39,161 nucleotides of DNA from Candidatus Kerfeldbacteria bacterium. GTDB taxonomy: Bacteria > Patescibacteriota > Patescibacteriia > SBBC01 > JACPUP01. Both the position numbers and the translations under genes were made by a program. Positions 31,199 through 39,157 of the stretch are shown here, piece by piece. The notes under the pieces are model-generated. The model had not been told where the DNA came from. It saw only the letters and a list, made by a program, of their open reading frames with translations, and did no database searches. Within the stretch, counting starts at the first letter, position 1. Every line of letters starts with the position of its first letter. The stretch is taken from assembly GCA_016192205.1 (NCBI GenBank), contig JACPUP010000068.1, positions 1 to 39,161 of the forward strand, in the 5' to 3' direction.

Positions 31199-32514
31199 GG
31201 CCGCAAACGGTTCAACAGCCGCGGGAACGGAATGGCCTCGCGGATGTGCTCGATGCCGCCGATCCAACGCACCAGGCGCTCCAGGCCAATGCCAAACCCC
31301 GAATGCGGCACCGACCCGTACTTCCGCAAGTCGAGGTACCAGGCGTAATCCGACTCCTTGAGCTTCCACTCCCTAAGGCGCTTTTTCAGCAGTTCGTAGT
31401 CGTCAATGCGCTGCGACCCGCCGATGATTTCGCCGAAGCCCTCGGGCGCAATGAGGTCAGCACAGAGCACGCGCTCGGGGTGGTCCGGGTGCGGTTGCAT
31501 GTAGAACGCCTTGATGGTGGTGGGGAAGAACTCGATGAACACCGGCTGGTCGTAGTCTTGGGAAATGAGTTCTTCCTCGGGCGCGCCAAAATCGTCACCG
31601 AGCTTTATCTTCGAACCCTGCTTGATGAGTCGCGCGACGGCCTCATCGTAGGTGAGGCGCGGGAACGGCGCGGTGATCTTGGCGAGCGTGGAAACGTCCC
31701 GGCCGAGGATCTCGAGTTCGCGCAGCCGCGCCTTGACCGTCTCGGCAATGACGTCAGCGATGAGGTGCTCCTGAATCTCGAGGTTGCCGACGTGGTCCAC
31801 GAACGCCGCCTCGGCGTCCATCATCCAGAACTCGACCAGGTGCTTACGCGTCTTGGATTTTTCCGCGCGGAAGGTCGGGCCGAAATCGTAGACGCGGCCC
31901 AAGGCCATGGCCGTGGCCTCAAGATAGAGCTGGCCGGTCTGGGCCAGGAAGGCCGGCTCACCGAAGTAGTCGGTTTTGAACAGCGTGGTCGTGCCCTCGG
32001 CCGCCGTGGGGGTGAGGATGGGCGAGTCCGTCAGAACGAAATCGTGCGCATGGAGCCAGGAGCGCAGCTGCCAGACCACCTCATCGCGCAACCGCAAGAT
32101 GGCTGACTGCTTCTCGGAGCGCAGCCACAGGTGCCGCTGGTCGAGGAGGAAGTCCGGACCGTGCTCCTTTTTGCCGATCGGGTACTCCGCGGCTTTTTGC
32201 ACGAGCTCGAACTGCACGACCTTCATCTCCCAGCCAGACGGGCTGCGCGGTTCGTTCTTCACCTCCCCCGTGATGCGGACGGAGGACTCGAGCGTGGCGT
32301 CTTTCGCCGCTGCAAACGTCTTCGCGTCAACCGCGTCTTTCGCTACCACCGCCTGAATCACACCAGTGCCGTCACGGACCTGGAGAAAGATGAGCGCGCC
32401 AGACGAGCGGACATTGGCAACCCAGCCAGCGATGGTGCCGCTGGTGGGCTTGGTGAGCTTGGCGATAGTCAGGGGGGAAGGAGGCATACGACCCGTATGC
32501 CGGTCGGATGGCAT
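31195..32514 (-). CDS. asnS: Asparaginyl-tRNA synthetase
   Basis: This class II enzyme charges tRNA-Asn directly. The OB-fold begins GWVANVRSSGALIFLQVRDGTG; the core has QTGQLYLEATAMALGRVYDFGPTFRAEKSKTRKHLVEFWMMDAEAAF (motif 2 region) and the motif 3 part GSVPHSGFGIGLERLVRWIGG. Three in-frame ATGs are possible: 32529, 32514 and 32487. I used 32514 because it lies about 8 nt after the predicted transcript start, like other genes here; 32487 would be a conventional length but sits in a hairpin arm. Length is 439 aa with this start. It is co-transcribed with aspS. Confidence 0.93.
   Translation of the reverse strand: MPSDRHTGRMPPSPLTIAKLTKPTSGTIAGWVANVRSSGALIFLQVRDGTGVIQAVVAKDAVDAKTFAAAKDATLESSVRITGEVKNEPRSPSGWEMKVVQFELVQKAAEYPIGKKEHGPDFLLDQRHLWLRSEKQSAILRLRDEVVWQLRSWLHAHDFVLTDSPILTPTAAEGTTTLFKTDYFGEPAFLAQTGQLYLEATAMALGRVYDFGPTFRAEKSKTRKHLVEFWMMDAEAAFVDHVGNLEIQEHLIADVIAETVKARLRELEILGRDVSTLAKITAPFPRLTYDEAVARLIKQGSKIKLGDDFGAPEEELISQDYDQPVFIEFFPTTIKAFYMQPHPDHPERVLCADLIAPEGFGEIIGGSQRIDDYELLKKRLREWKLKESDYAWYLDLRKYGSVPHSGFGIGLERLVRWIGGIEHIREAIPFPRLLNRLRP
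32483..32501. repeat. Perfect hairpin at the asnS 5' end
   Basis: GGCATAC-GACCC-GTATGCC on the plus strand forms a 7-bp perfect stem with a 5-nt loop. One arm contains the alternative asnS start ATG 32487-32485. It could mask that start, act as an operator, or simply be coding if translation begins at 32514. Confidence 0.55.
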
Positions 32515-32529
32515 TGGCAATATGCTCAT

Positions 32530-32558
32530 AGTGTAGGTTCGAATCGGTCGCCAGTCAA
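32530..32558 (-). promoter_or_regulatory. asnS-aspS promoter
   Basis: TTGACT (32558-32553), a 17-nt spacer and TACACT (32535-32530) on the minus strand. The predicted start of transcription is near 32523. The promoter lies just after the stop codon of the DUF2238-like gene. Confidence 0.8.
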
Positions 32559-32597
32559 TGAAGGCTGGGTCTTCATCCATCCGACGGCCGCCAGCGA

Positions 32598-33188
32598 TCA
32601 GGTGTCGGTCGTCGGCAGCTTGGGAAACGGCTTTTGAAAACGCGCAGCAAAGTACCAGGCCGCGCCAGCGGCAGCCAGAAAGTTCCACAGCAGGTCGTCG
32701 GCCGTGTCATAGAGGTCGGTCACGCGCACGGTATCAAACAGCCAGTCGCCCACGTACTCGCTCACCTCGTAGAGCCCGGCCAGCAGCATGGCCACGCTGA
32801 CCGCGTACAACCAGTGATGGAACGCTGGCAGCGAGAGCCGTCGGTTCTCGAGAAACAGCTTGAAGCTCAACCAAACTGCGCCAGCGACTGCGGCCGTACC
32901 AACGACGTGCGCGAGCTTGTCCCACCACGCGATGTTCGCATAGAGGTGCGCGAAATTCCCGGCCGCGTCGAACCAGATTGCCGCTACGGCCAGCCAGCTG
33001 ACGGCTGCTGGCAGTCGGCTTCCGGCACGGATGAATCGCGACCCGATGAAGATGAGCAATCCCGTGCCAACGACGTTGGTGACCGCCAGGGCGATCTGGC
33101 GCTCAAGGGTATCGTACCGAGCGATGAGCTCGATCCCGAGCAACACCGCTTGCAGCGGAAGCATTGGCCGGGGAAGCAACCGGCTCAT
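32598..33188 (-). CDS. DUF2238/YjdF-like membrane protein
   Basis: About five or six transmembrane segments. Motifs include NIAWWDKLAHVVGTAAVAGAVW, AGLYEVSEYVGDWLFDTV and DLYDTADDLLWNFLAAAGAAW, the Asp/His/Glu-containing pattern of the DUF2238 (YjdF) family, which is of unknown function. Length is 196 aa. ATG 33188 overlaps the stop of the P-type ATPase gene (ATGA), so the two are co-translated and may act together at the membrane. The conserved acidic and His residues could bind metal; this is inference. Confidence 0.85.
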   Translation of the reverse strand: MSRLLPRPMLPLQAVLLGIELIARYDTLERQIALAVTNVVGTGLLIFIGSRFIRAGSRLPAAVSWLAVAAIWFDAAGNFAHLYANIAWWDKLAHVVGTAAVAGAVWLSFKLFLENRRLSLPAFHHWLYAVSVAMLLAGLYEVSEYVGDWLFDTVRVTDLYDTADDLLWNFLAAAGAAWYFAARFQKPFPKLPTTDT

Positions 33189-35890
33189 GCGGAGTGCGGG
33201 TTACGCCAGCGCACGATTGCTTTGCGCATCTCTTCGACGACCAGGACCGGCAGTCCGAACGCGAGCACGAGAGCCCAGTCAGCCAGCGAGAGCGGCGCGA
33301 CGTGGAAGACCTCAGCCAGGGCTGGGAGGTAGAGAATCGCCAGGTGCATGGCCACCACCATGACCAAGGTTGGCCAGAGCAGCGCGTTCGTCCAGAACAT
33401 CCTGAAGAGCGAGGTACGACGAGCGCGGAACGCGAAGGCGGACAGCCACTCGCCCAGAGCGATGGTTGTCAGCGTCATCGCGAGCACGTGTTCGCGCCGG
33501 GCGTCCGTGCGGATCTCCATAAGGAAGACGGCCAGTGCGCTGAGGCCGATGACCGCGGCCAACAGGAAGATCCGCAACCACTGCTGCCCGCTGATAATGG
33601 GTGCGCGGAGCGGCCGTGGCGGCTCGTGGAGGATGGTGGCCTTGCGCGGCTCACGGGCCAAGGCGATGCCCATGAACGGATCAGTAATGGCGTTGAGCCA
33701 GATAATCTGCGTTGGCAGCAGCGGCAGCGGAAGCCCGCCGAACAACGCAACGAGGATGAGCAGTAATTCGGAAAAGTTCGACGCCAACAGGAACATGAGC
33801 ACGCGCTGGATGTTCCGGTAGATGTTCCGGCCCTCGGCAATCGCGGCGACGATGGAGGACAGCCGGCCGTCTGTGACCACCATGTCCGAGGCTTCCTTCG
33901 CCGCGTCCGTCGCGCCCTGGCCAATGGCAATGCCGACGTTCGCTTCGGACAGCGCTGGCACGTCATTGATGCCATCGCCGGTCATGGCCACGACCTCCTG
34001 CCGGGCTTTGAGCGCGCGGGCAATGCGGAGTTTCTGCTCGGGCGAGACGCGGCTCGCGACCCGGAGCGTGGGCAGTCGCTCCGCAAGTTCATCGTCCGAC
34101 AACGTTGCCAGCTCCTCGCCGTCAATGAGCGCGTCGTGTTGACCGGCCTCGAGTAAATCCACCTCCTGGCCGACCGCGGCTGCGGTCACGCGGTAGTCAC
34201 CAGTCAACATCATGAGCTTGATGCCGGCGCGCTGCGCGGTTTCCATGGTCTGACGCGCCTCTGTGCGGATGGGATCGCGCAAGCCCGCGAGTCCGAGGTA
34301 CGTGAGTTTACCTTTGAGCTCGTGCGCTTCCAGGGACCGCCAGTCATCCTTCGTTTCGGCGTAGGCAATGGCCAATCCGCGCAGGGCCCGACTGGCCATC
34401 TGCTCGTACCGCTCCCGAACCTCGCGCCGGTGGCGGTCCGTCATGGTCTGGACCTTCCCGTCAATGGAAATGTTCCCGCAGAGGTCGAGAATCTGTCGCG
34501 GCGCGCCTTTGACAGCCACGAACTGCTTGCCGGCCTCGTCCGTGCGGTGGAACGTGACCATGTACCGCAACGCGAAATCAAACGGGAATTCGCCGACGCG
34601 CGGCATCGTCTCGTTGAGCTTGCGCGCTGGGAGCCCGGCTTTGGCGCCGGCAACGAGCAAGGCGATTTCCGTTGGGTCGCCAATGGGTTGCTGCTGGCCG
34701 TCCGCGGCAGTGGAGAAACGCGCATCGTTGCACAACACGCCGACGCGCAGAGCGAGCGCGACCTCGGGGTGTTCCAACGGATCAGCCGGTTGATCATCAA
34801 GGTAATAATCGCCCTGCAGCCCATACCCCTCGCCGGAGACGCGGTAGGTCCGACCAATGGTAACAACTTCCTCCACCATCATTTGGCCGTGGGTGAGCGT
34901 GCCGGTTTTGGCAGCGGCAATGATCGTCACTGACCCGAGTGACTCGACCGCAGCCAGCCGGCGGATGAGCGCTTTCCGCTTGGCCATCTGCCACATGCCG
35001 AAGGCGAGCGTAATGGTGATGACCACGGGCAGCCCCTCGGGGATGAGCGAGACGATGAGGCTAACCGAGAGCAGGAAGATTTCCTGGATGGCAAAATCGC
35101 GGAACAGGCCGACGACGAACACGATGGCCGCGAAAATGATGATGGCAACCGTGAGCTTCTTCGCGAATGAGCCGAGGTTTTGCTGGAACGGCGTTTCCTC
35201 ACGTCCGGTGTGGCTCACCGCGCGGACAATCTGGCCGAGCCGCGTGGCCATGCCCGTGCTGGTGACCAGGAGCCGGCCGCGGCCGTTCACGACCGTGGTC
35301 CCGCGCCAAGCCATATCGGTCTGGTCAGGTTGTCCGGTCGGCTCGGGAACGGGCTCGCTCCCCTTTTCGGCTGGCACGGACTCGCCGGTGAAGACGGCTT
35401 CGTTAATCTTGAGGTTGACGGCTTCGATGAGGCGGCCATCAGCCGGAATGACCACGCCGGACTCGAGCACGACCACGTCGCCCGGCACGACCTCTTCGCT
35501 GGGCACCAACCGTTCGTCGCCGTCACGGATGACGTGGACCTCCTGCGGCGTGAGTGAGCGGAGCTGTTCCATGGCCTGGCCAGCCCGGCGCTCCTGGATG
35601 AATCCCACCACGGCGTTCACAATGACCACGCCGAGGATGACGTAGCCGTCCGTCATCTCCCCAACGAGGAGGCTCACGATGGCCGCGATGAGCAGAATCA
35701 GGATGAGCGGGCTCTTGAATTGCGCAACCAGCAACAGCAGCGCGCTCGGCGGACCACGGTGCTCGACGCGGTTTGGGCCGTGCTCGGCGAGGCGCTTGGC
35801 CGCCTCCTCGCGAGTCAGGCCATTGGTGGTCACCTCGAGCTGCGCGGCAACATCGGGGACGCTCAAGCTATGCCAGCTGAGGACTTTCAC
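33185..35890 (-). CDS. P-type cation ATPase (P2-like) lacking the phosphorylated Asp
   Basis: The protein has the usual P2/Ca2+-ATPase-like layout: N-terminal cation-transporter domain (VTTNGLTREEAAKRLAEHGPN), actuator motif TGES near 168-171, M4 PEGLP near 282-286, nucleotide-binding KGAP near 459-462, and hinge motifs TGD near 562 and GDGIND near 636. The C-terminal transmembrane bundle is complete. The phosphorylation motif DKTGT reads AKTGT: codon 34912-34910 is GCC (Ala327), preceded by two more Ala. All other signature motifs are intact and there is no frameshift. GTG 35890 is the likely start, after a TACACT box at 35929-35924; upstream in-frame codons overlap the promoter. Length is about 901 aa. 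Confidence 0.9.
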   Translation of the reverse strand: MKVLSWHSLSVPDVAAQLEVTTNGLTREEAAKRLAEHGPNRVEHRGPPSALLLLVAQFKSPLILILLIAAIVSLLVGEMTDGYVILGVVIVNAVVGFIQERRAGQAMEQLRSLTPQEVHVIRDGDERLVPSEEVVPGDVVVLESGVVIPADGRLIEAVNLKINEAVFTGESVPAEKGSEPVPEPTGQPDQTDMAWRGTTVVNGRGRLLVTSTGMATRLGQIVRAVSHTGREETPFQQNLGSFAKKLTVAIIIFAAIVFVVGLFRDFAIQEIFLLSVSLIVSLIPEGLPVVITITLAFGMWQMAKRKALIRRLAAVESLGSVTIIAAAKTGTLTHGQMMVEEVVTIGRTYRVSGEGYGLQGDYYLDDQPADPLEHPEVALALRVGVLCNDARFSTAADGQQQPIGDPTEIALLVAGAKAGLPARKLNETMPRVGEFPFDFALRYMVTFHRTDEAGKQFVAVKGAPRQILDLCGNISIDGKVQTMTDRHRREVRERYEQMASRALRGLAIAYAETKDDWRSLEAHELKGKLTYLGLAGLRDPIRTEARQTMETAQRAGIKLMMLTGDYRVTAAAVGQEVDLLEAGQHDALIDGEELATLSDDELAERLPTLRVASRVSPEQKLRIARALKARQEVVAMTGDGINDVPALSEANVGIAIGQGATDAAKEASDMVVTDGRLSSIVAAIAEGRNIYRNIQRVLMFLLASNFSELLLILVALFGGLPLPLLPTQIIWLNAITDPFMGIALAREPRKATILHEPPRPLRAPIISGQQWLRIFLLAAVIGLSALAVFLMEIRTDARREHVLAMTLTTIALGEWLSAFAFRARRTSLFRMFWTNALLWPTLVMVVAMHLAILYLPALAEVFHVAPLSLADWALVLAFGLPVLVVEEMRKAIVRWRNPHSA

Positions 35891-36024
35891 ACGCAAAGAC
35901 AAAACTGATACTTCACGTCTGGAAGTGTACCACAACACCGTCGACGCGTACTGATACGGGGAGTCGGGTGCGCAGGCCGAGTAGGTCTCGGCTTGCTATG
36001 CACCGGAGCAAAGCGACTGGTGCA

Positions 36025-36100
36025 TGGTGGGAGCGGTGGGATTCGAACCCACGACCCACGGCTTAAAAGGCCGCTGCTCTACCAGCTGAGCTACACTCCC
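36025..36100 (-). tRNA. tRNA-Lys (anticodon TTT)
   Basis: The acceptor stem GGGAGTG pairs with CGCTCCC, the D-arm is GCTCAGCTGGTAGAGC, and anticodon stem GCGGC/GCCGT encloses loop CTTTTAA with anticodon TTT. The T-arm GTGGGTTCGAATCCCAC is canonical. Discriminator A is followed by an encoded CCA, unlike tRNA-Glu in this window. Confidence 0.97.
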
Positions 36101-36109
36101 TCGGCCCAG

Positions 36110-36138
36110 ACGATACCAGCATTTACATGCTTGGTCAA
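36110..36138 (-). promoter_or_regulatory. tRNA-Lys promoter
   Basis: TTGACC (36138-36133), a 17-nt spacer and TATCGT (36115-36110), ending 9 nt before the mature tRNA. The spacer contains the dyad AGCAT/ATGCT. Confidence 0.75.
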
Positions 36139-36170
36139 TCACCAAAACCATTATTAGTAAAACAAATATT

Positions 36171-36187
36171 GGCCAGCTCCGCTGGCC
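36171..36187 (-). terminator. Hairpin upstream of tRNA-Lys, possible terminator
   Basis: GGCCAGC-N3-GCTGGCC, a perfect 7-bp stem, is followed on the minus strand by AATATTTGTTTT. It would stop transcription entering from the exonuclease side before the tRNA-Lys promoter. Confidence 0.6.
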
Positions 36188-36202
36188 GGAAATTTGCGAC
36201 CC

Positions 36203-36235
36203 AGGGGAGGGGCTGGGAATAAACGCCCCTCCCCT
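36203..36235. repeat. Perfect 11-bp inverted repeat
   Basis: AGGGGAGGGGC (36203-36213) pairs perfectly with GCCCCTCCCCT (36225-36235) across an 11-nt loop. Neither strand has an adjacent T run. One arm is a G-tract that could also form other secondary structures. No gene is present between 36101 and 36562. Confidence 0.6.
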
Positions 36236-36394
36236 ACGTCGCGCCTACCCCACCCTTCCACCGGTGAGGCCTGGTACGGCTAACGCTCCGGGCGCTCGCT
36301 GCTGCTCGGCCCTCCGCTGCACTGGCGAGGCTTTTTTCTCTTTGTTTTCAGATAAAAAAGAAAAAACATACCGAGCGACGTCACCGGCCGCGCA

Positions 36395-36525
36395 GGGTGA
36401 GCGAAGCGAATCCCGGAGCGTGCCGTACTGCACCCGCCGCACCAAGGGGGTTGGGGGTACGGCCTACCCCGCCGTAGGGCGGGGTGGCCTCAAGATGCCA
36501 ACCTAGGTTGACAAACCAAAAAACC
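36395..36525 (-). repeat. Dispersed intergenic repeat, copy B
   Basis: On the minus strand this copy carries the same ordered blocks as copy A (21974-22083): GGTTTTTTGG, hairpin ACCCCGC-N6-GCGGGGT, TAGGCCGTACCC, and CGGGATTCGCTTCGCTCACCC. It follows the exonuclease gene terminator in the same orientation. Downstream lies an A/T-rich tract (TTTTTTCT and complement, 36331-36366). Short ORFs across it on both strands are not supported as genes. Confidence 0.7.
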
Positions 36526-36548
36526 CCAGGAAGGCGCTGTGCCTTTCC
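36518..36548 (-). terminator. Rho-independent terminator of the exonuclease gene
   Basis: On the minus strand GGAAAGGC (36548-36541) pairs with GCCTTCC (36535-36529) with one bulge, and TGGGGTTTTTT follows. The T run is also the first block of dispersed repeat copy B. Confidence 0.7.
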
Positions 36549-36562
36549 CTGCAGAAAGGCAA

Positions 36563-37084
36563 CTAACGCTCTGCCAATTTGAACAAAACCTCGCGCAACG
36601 TTTCCACGTCTGCCATTGCGCGGTGGGCGTGGGGCTGCGGGATTTTGAGGAAGCGCGCGACGGAGGCGAGCGAATACGACGGCAGGATGAGCACCGCCCG
36701 TGCCAAGGCAATCGAATCAATGGCCTGATTCGCGAGTCGCGGCAAGTTCAAACGGTTGTGGTGGGCGTGGAGAAACGCCAGGTCAAAACCGACGTTGTGC
36801 GCGATGAGCGGCGTCGTGCCGACGAACGCGGCAAACGCCGGGAACGCCTCGATCGGAGCGCGGCCATTCGCGATGAGCTCAATCTCGGAAATGCCGTGCA
36901 CCTTCACCGCATCAGGATCCATGGCGTGCCCCGGATTCACCAACATCTCGAACCGACCAATCACCCGACGCCCGGCAATCTTCTGGGCTGCCAACTCAAC
37001 GATGGAATGACCGTCCTCTGGCCGCATACCCGTCGTCTCGGTGTCGAGGACGATAAAGGTGGGGGGGAGGGTAACCTTCGCCAT
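36563..37084 (-). CDS. DnaQ-like DEDDh 3'-5' exonuclease
   Basis: This is an RNase T/DnaQ-fold exonuclease, either the proofreading epsilon subunit of DNA polymerase III or a stand-alone nuclease. Motif I LDTETTG gives the first Asp and Glu, motif II HNVGFDLAFL the second Asp, and motif III HAHRAMADVE the His and last Asp. Length 173 aa covers the nuclease domain only; the C-terminal alpha-binding region of E. coli epsilon is missing. It is divergent from dnaB, another replication gene. The upstream region is an AGGG-heptad array that ends 7 nt before the ATG. Confidence 0.92.
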   Translation of the reverse strand: MAKVTLPPTFIVLDTETTGMRPEDGHSIVELAAQKIAGRRVIGRFEMLVNPGHAMDPDAVKVHGISEIELIANGRAPIEAFPAFAAFVGTTPLIAHNVGFDLAFLHAHHNRLNLPRLANQAIDSIALARAVLILPSYSLASVARFLKIPQPHAHRAMADVETLREVLFKLAER

Positions 37085-37091
37085 ACGATAC

Positions 37092-37126
37092 AGGGTAGAG
37101 GGTTTAGGGGTGAGGGTCTAGGGATG
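37092..37126. repeat. AGGGNNN-heptad array upstream of the exonuclease gene
   Basis: Five units in exact 7-nt phase: agggtag, agggttt, aggggtg, agggtct, agggatg. It fills the region where the exonuclease promoter would be expected. No opposing arm is seen. Confidence 0.75.
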
Positions 37127-37164
37127 TGGAGAACCTCGGTGGATAGATTGTGCACGTACCGGTC

Positions 37165-37193
37165 TTGCAGCCGCCACCCTTGACGGATACAAT
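37165..37193 (+). promoter_or_regulatory. dnaB-recR promoter, leaderless type
   Basis: TTGCAG (37165-37170), a 17-nt spacer and TACAAT (37188-37193). The ATG is 9 nt downstream, the same distance as for dnaX. Confidence 0.75.
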
Positions 37194-37202
37194 GAGACGG
37201 CT

Positions 37203-38558
37203 ATGGCCGAGCCAGTCCCTGTCGAGAAAGTCCCGCCCCAGAACCACGAGGCAGAACAGTCCGTCCTCGGCGCGCTCTTGATTGACAAAGAGGCCATCGT
37301 GAAAGTGGCGGATTCGCTGCGGCCCGAAGACTTCTACCGAGACACGCATGGGATGATTTACCAGGCCATGCTCGATGTCTACGAGGCGCGCGAGCCGATT
37401 GACCTCGTCTCGCTCACGAACCGCCTGTCCGAAAAAGAACGACTCGAACTCATCGGCGGCCGCACCTACCTCTCCCAGCTCGCCAATGTGGTGCCCACGG
37501 CCAGCCACGTCGCCCAGTACGCCGGCATTGTCCAACGCAAAGCCACGCTCCGGCGGCTCATCTCCGCGGCCAGCGACATTGCCCGGCTGGGGTACGAGGA
37601 GAGCGACAACGTCGACCAAACGCTCGACCAGGCCGAACAGCGCGTGTTCGAAGTCTCGCAGAAATACCTGAAGCAACGGTTCGTTCCGCTGAAGGCCGTC
37701 TTGACCGAAGCATTCGAGCGCATTGATGACATCCACAAAGAACCAGGCAAGCTGCGCGGGACGCCCACCGGCTTTTCTGACCTCGACCGGCTCCTGGCTG
37801 GTTTGCAGAAATCCGACCTCATCATTCTGGCATCCCGGCCATCGGTCGGAAAAACCACATTGGCCCTGGACATCGCACGTTTGGTGGCAATCAAACAGAA
37901 ACTGCCCGTCGGCATTTTCTCGCTCGAAATGTCCAAAGAGCAGCTCGTGGACCGGCTCATCTGCGCCGAGGGCGGGGTGGACATGTGGAAGATGCGCACG
38001 GGCCGGCTGTCCGAGGACGAGGACTTCTCGAACATCGGCCATGCCATGGGCGTGTTGTCCGAAGCGCCCATCTTCATCGATGACTCGGCCGTGACGTCGG
38101 TCATGGAAATGCGGACCAAAGCGCGCCGGCTCCAGTCCGAACACGGGCTCGGGCTGCTCGTCGTTGACTACCTCCAGCTGCTCGAAGGGCGGGCCAGCCT
38201 GGAAAACCGCGTGCAGCAGGTCGCGGAGATTACGCGCGGCTTGAAGGGCATTGCCAAAGAGCTCAACATTCCGGTGCTCGCCCTCTCCCAGCTTTCGCGC
38301 GCGACTGAAGCGCGCACGCCGCCCATCCCGAAGCTCGCCGACCTGCGCGAATCAGGGTCCATCGAGCAAGACGCTGACGTGGTCTTGTTCATCTACCGCG
38401 AAGCCATGTACAAACACGACACGGACAGACCGAATATTGCCCAGATCTTCGTGGCCAAGCACCGCAATGGTCCGACCGGCCAGCTCGAGCTCTTCTTCGA
38501 CCACGACAAGGTCAGCTTCCGCAATCTGGAGAAGACTAGTCAGGCTCCGGCGCAATGA
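37203..38558 (+). CDS. dnaB: Replicative DNA helicase DnaB
   Basis: This hexameric helicase unwinds DNA at the replication fork. The N-terminal domain starts PPQNHEAEQSVLGALLIDKEA and includes YRDTHGMIYQAML. The linker precedes the RecA-like motor: GTPTGFSDLDRLLAGLQKSDLIILASRPSVGKTT (Walker A ASRPSVGKT), IFSLEMSKEQLVDRL, Walker B LLVVDYLQLL, and the C-terminal LRESGSIEQDADVVLFIYRE. There is no intein. Length is 451 aa. There is no Shine-Dalgarno; the leader should be about 2-3 nt. The stop overlaps recR by ATGA. Confidence 0.98.
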   Translation: MAEPVPVEKVPPQNHEAEQSVLGALLIDKEAIVKVADSLRPEDFYRDTHGMIYQAMLDVYEAREPIDLVSLTNRLSEKERLELIGGRTYLSQLANVVPTASHVAQYAGIVQRKATLRRLISAASDIARLGYEESDNVDQTLDQAEQRVFEVSQKYLKQRFVPLKAVLTEAFERIDDIHKEPGKLRGTPTGFSDLDRLLAGLQKSDLIILASRPSVGKTTLALDIARLVAIKQKLPVGIFSLEMSKEQLVDRLICAEGGVDMWKMRTGRLSEDEDFSNIGHAMGVLSEAPIFIDDSAVTSVMEMRTKARRLQSEHGLGLLVVDYLQLLEGRASLENRVQQVAEITRGLKGIAKELNIPVLALSQLSRATEARTPPIPKLADLRESGSIEQDADVVLFIYREAMYKHDTDRPNIAQIFVAKHRNGPTGQLELFFDHDKVSFRNLEKTSQAPAQ

Positions 38559-39157
38559 GCTCACGACCAGCCGCGCTGGAAAAACTCATTGCCGAGTTCA
38601 CCAAGCTGCCGGGAATTGGACCGAAGGCAGCCGAGCGGATGGTGTTCCATTTGCTGGCCCGACCGCCAGAGGCCACCGACGAGCTCACCAAAGCGATTGC
38701 TGCCTTGCGCGAGCAGATTGTGCGCTGTTCAGTCTGCGGCACGTTCGACACCCAGTCCCCGTGCGCCACCTGCAGCGACCGCGACCGCGATGCAACCATC
38801 ATCTGCGTCGTCGCCGAGCCGTCGGATATTCGCGCCATTGAAAAAACCGGCGAGTTCAAAGGCCGGTACCACGTGCTCCACGGGCTCCTCAACCCAGTCG
38901 AGGGCATAACCGCCGACGATTTGTCCATCCAGCCGCTGCTCGACCGCGTGGCCAACGACGGCGTGCGCGAAGTCATTCTGGCGCTCAACCCGACCGTGGA
39001 GGGAGAAGCGACCGCGCTCTACTTGAAGAAAGCGCTGTTGCCCGGCCGTGGCCGCGTCACCAAACTCGCCCGGGGGCTGCCGGTGGGCGCGGAGGTGGAC
39101 TACGCCGATGAAATCACGCTCGGCGATGCGCTGAAAGGACGGCGGGAAATGTCCTAA
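38555..39157 (+). CDS. recR: Recombination protein RecR
   Basis: RecR works with RecO and RecF in loading RecA at gaps. The N-terminal helix-hairpin-helix (FTKLPGIGPKAAERMVFHLL) is followed by a four-Cys zinc finger (CSVCGTFDTQSPCATC), a Toprim domain (IICVVAEPSDIRAIEKTGEFKGRYHVLHG) and the C-terminal Walker-B-like ALNPTVEGEATALYL. Length is 200 aa and the stop codon TAA is at 39155-39157, so the gene is complete. In many bacteria recR follows dnaX and ybaB; here it is coupled to dnaB. Confidence 0.97.
   Translation: MSSRPAALEKLIAEFTKLPGIGPKAAERMVFHLLARPPEATDELTKAIAALREQIVRCSVCGTFDTQSPCATCSDRDRDATIICVVAEPSDIRAIEKTGEFKGRYHVLHGLLNPVEGITADDLSIQPLLDRVANDGVREVILALNPTVEGEATALYLKKALLPGRGRVTKLARGLPVGAEVDYADEITLGDALKGRREMS

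Noticed and set aside
36264..36506. 80-aa plus-strand and 66-aa minus-strand open frames
   Set aside because: They fall on the dispersed repeat copy B and hairpins; translation is low-complexity and there is no promoter or Shine-Dalgarno.
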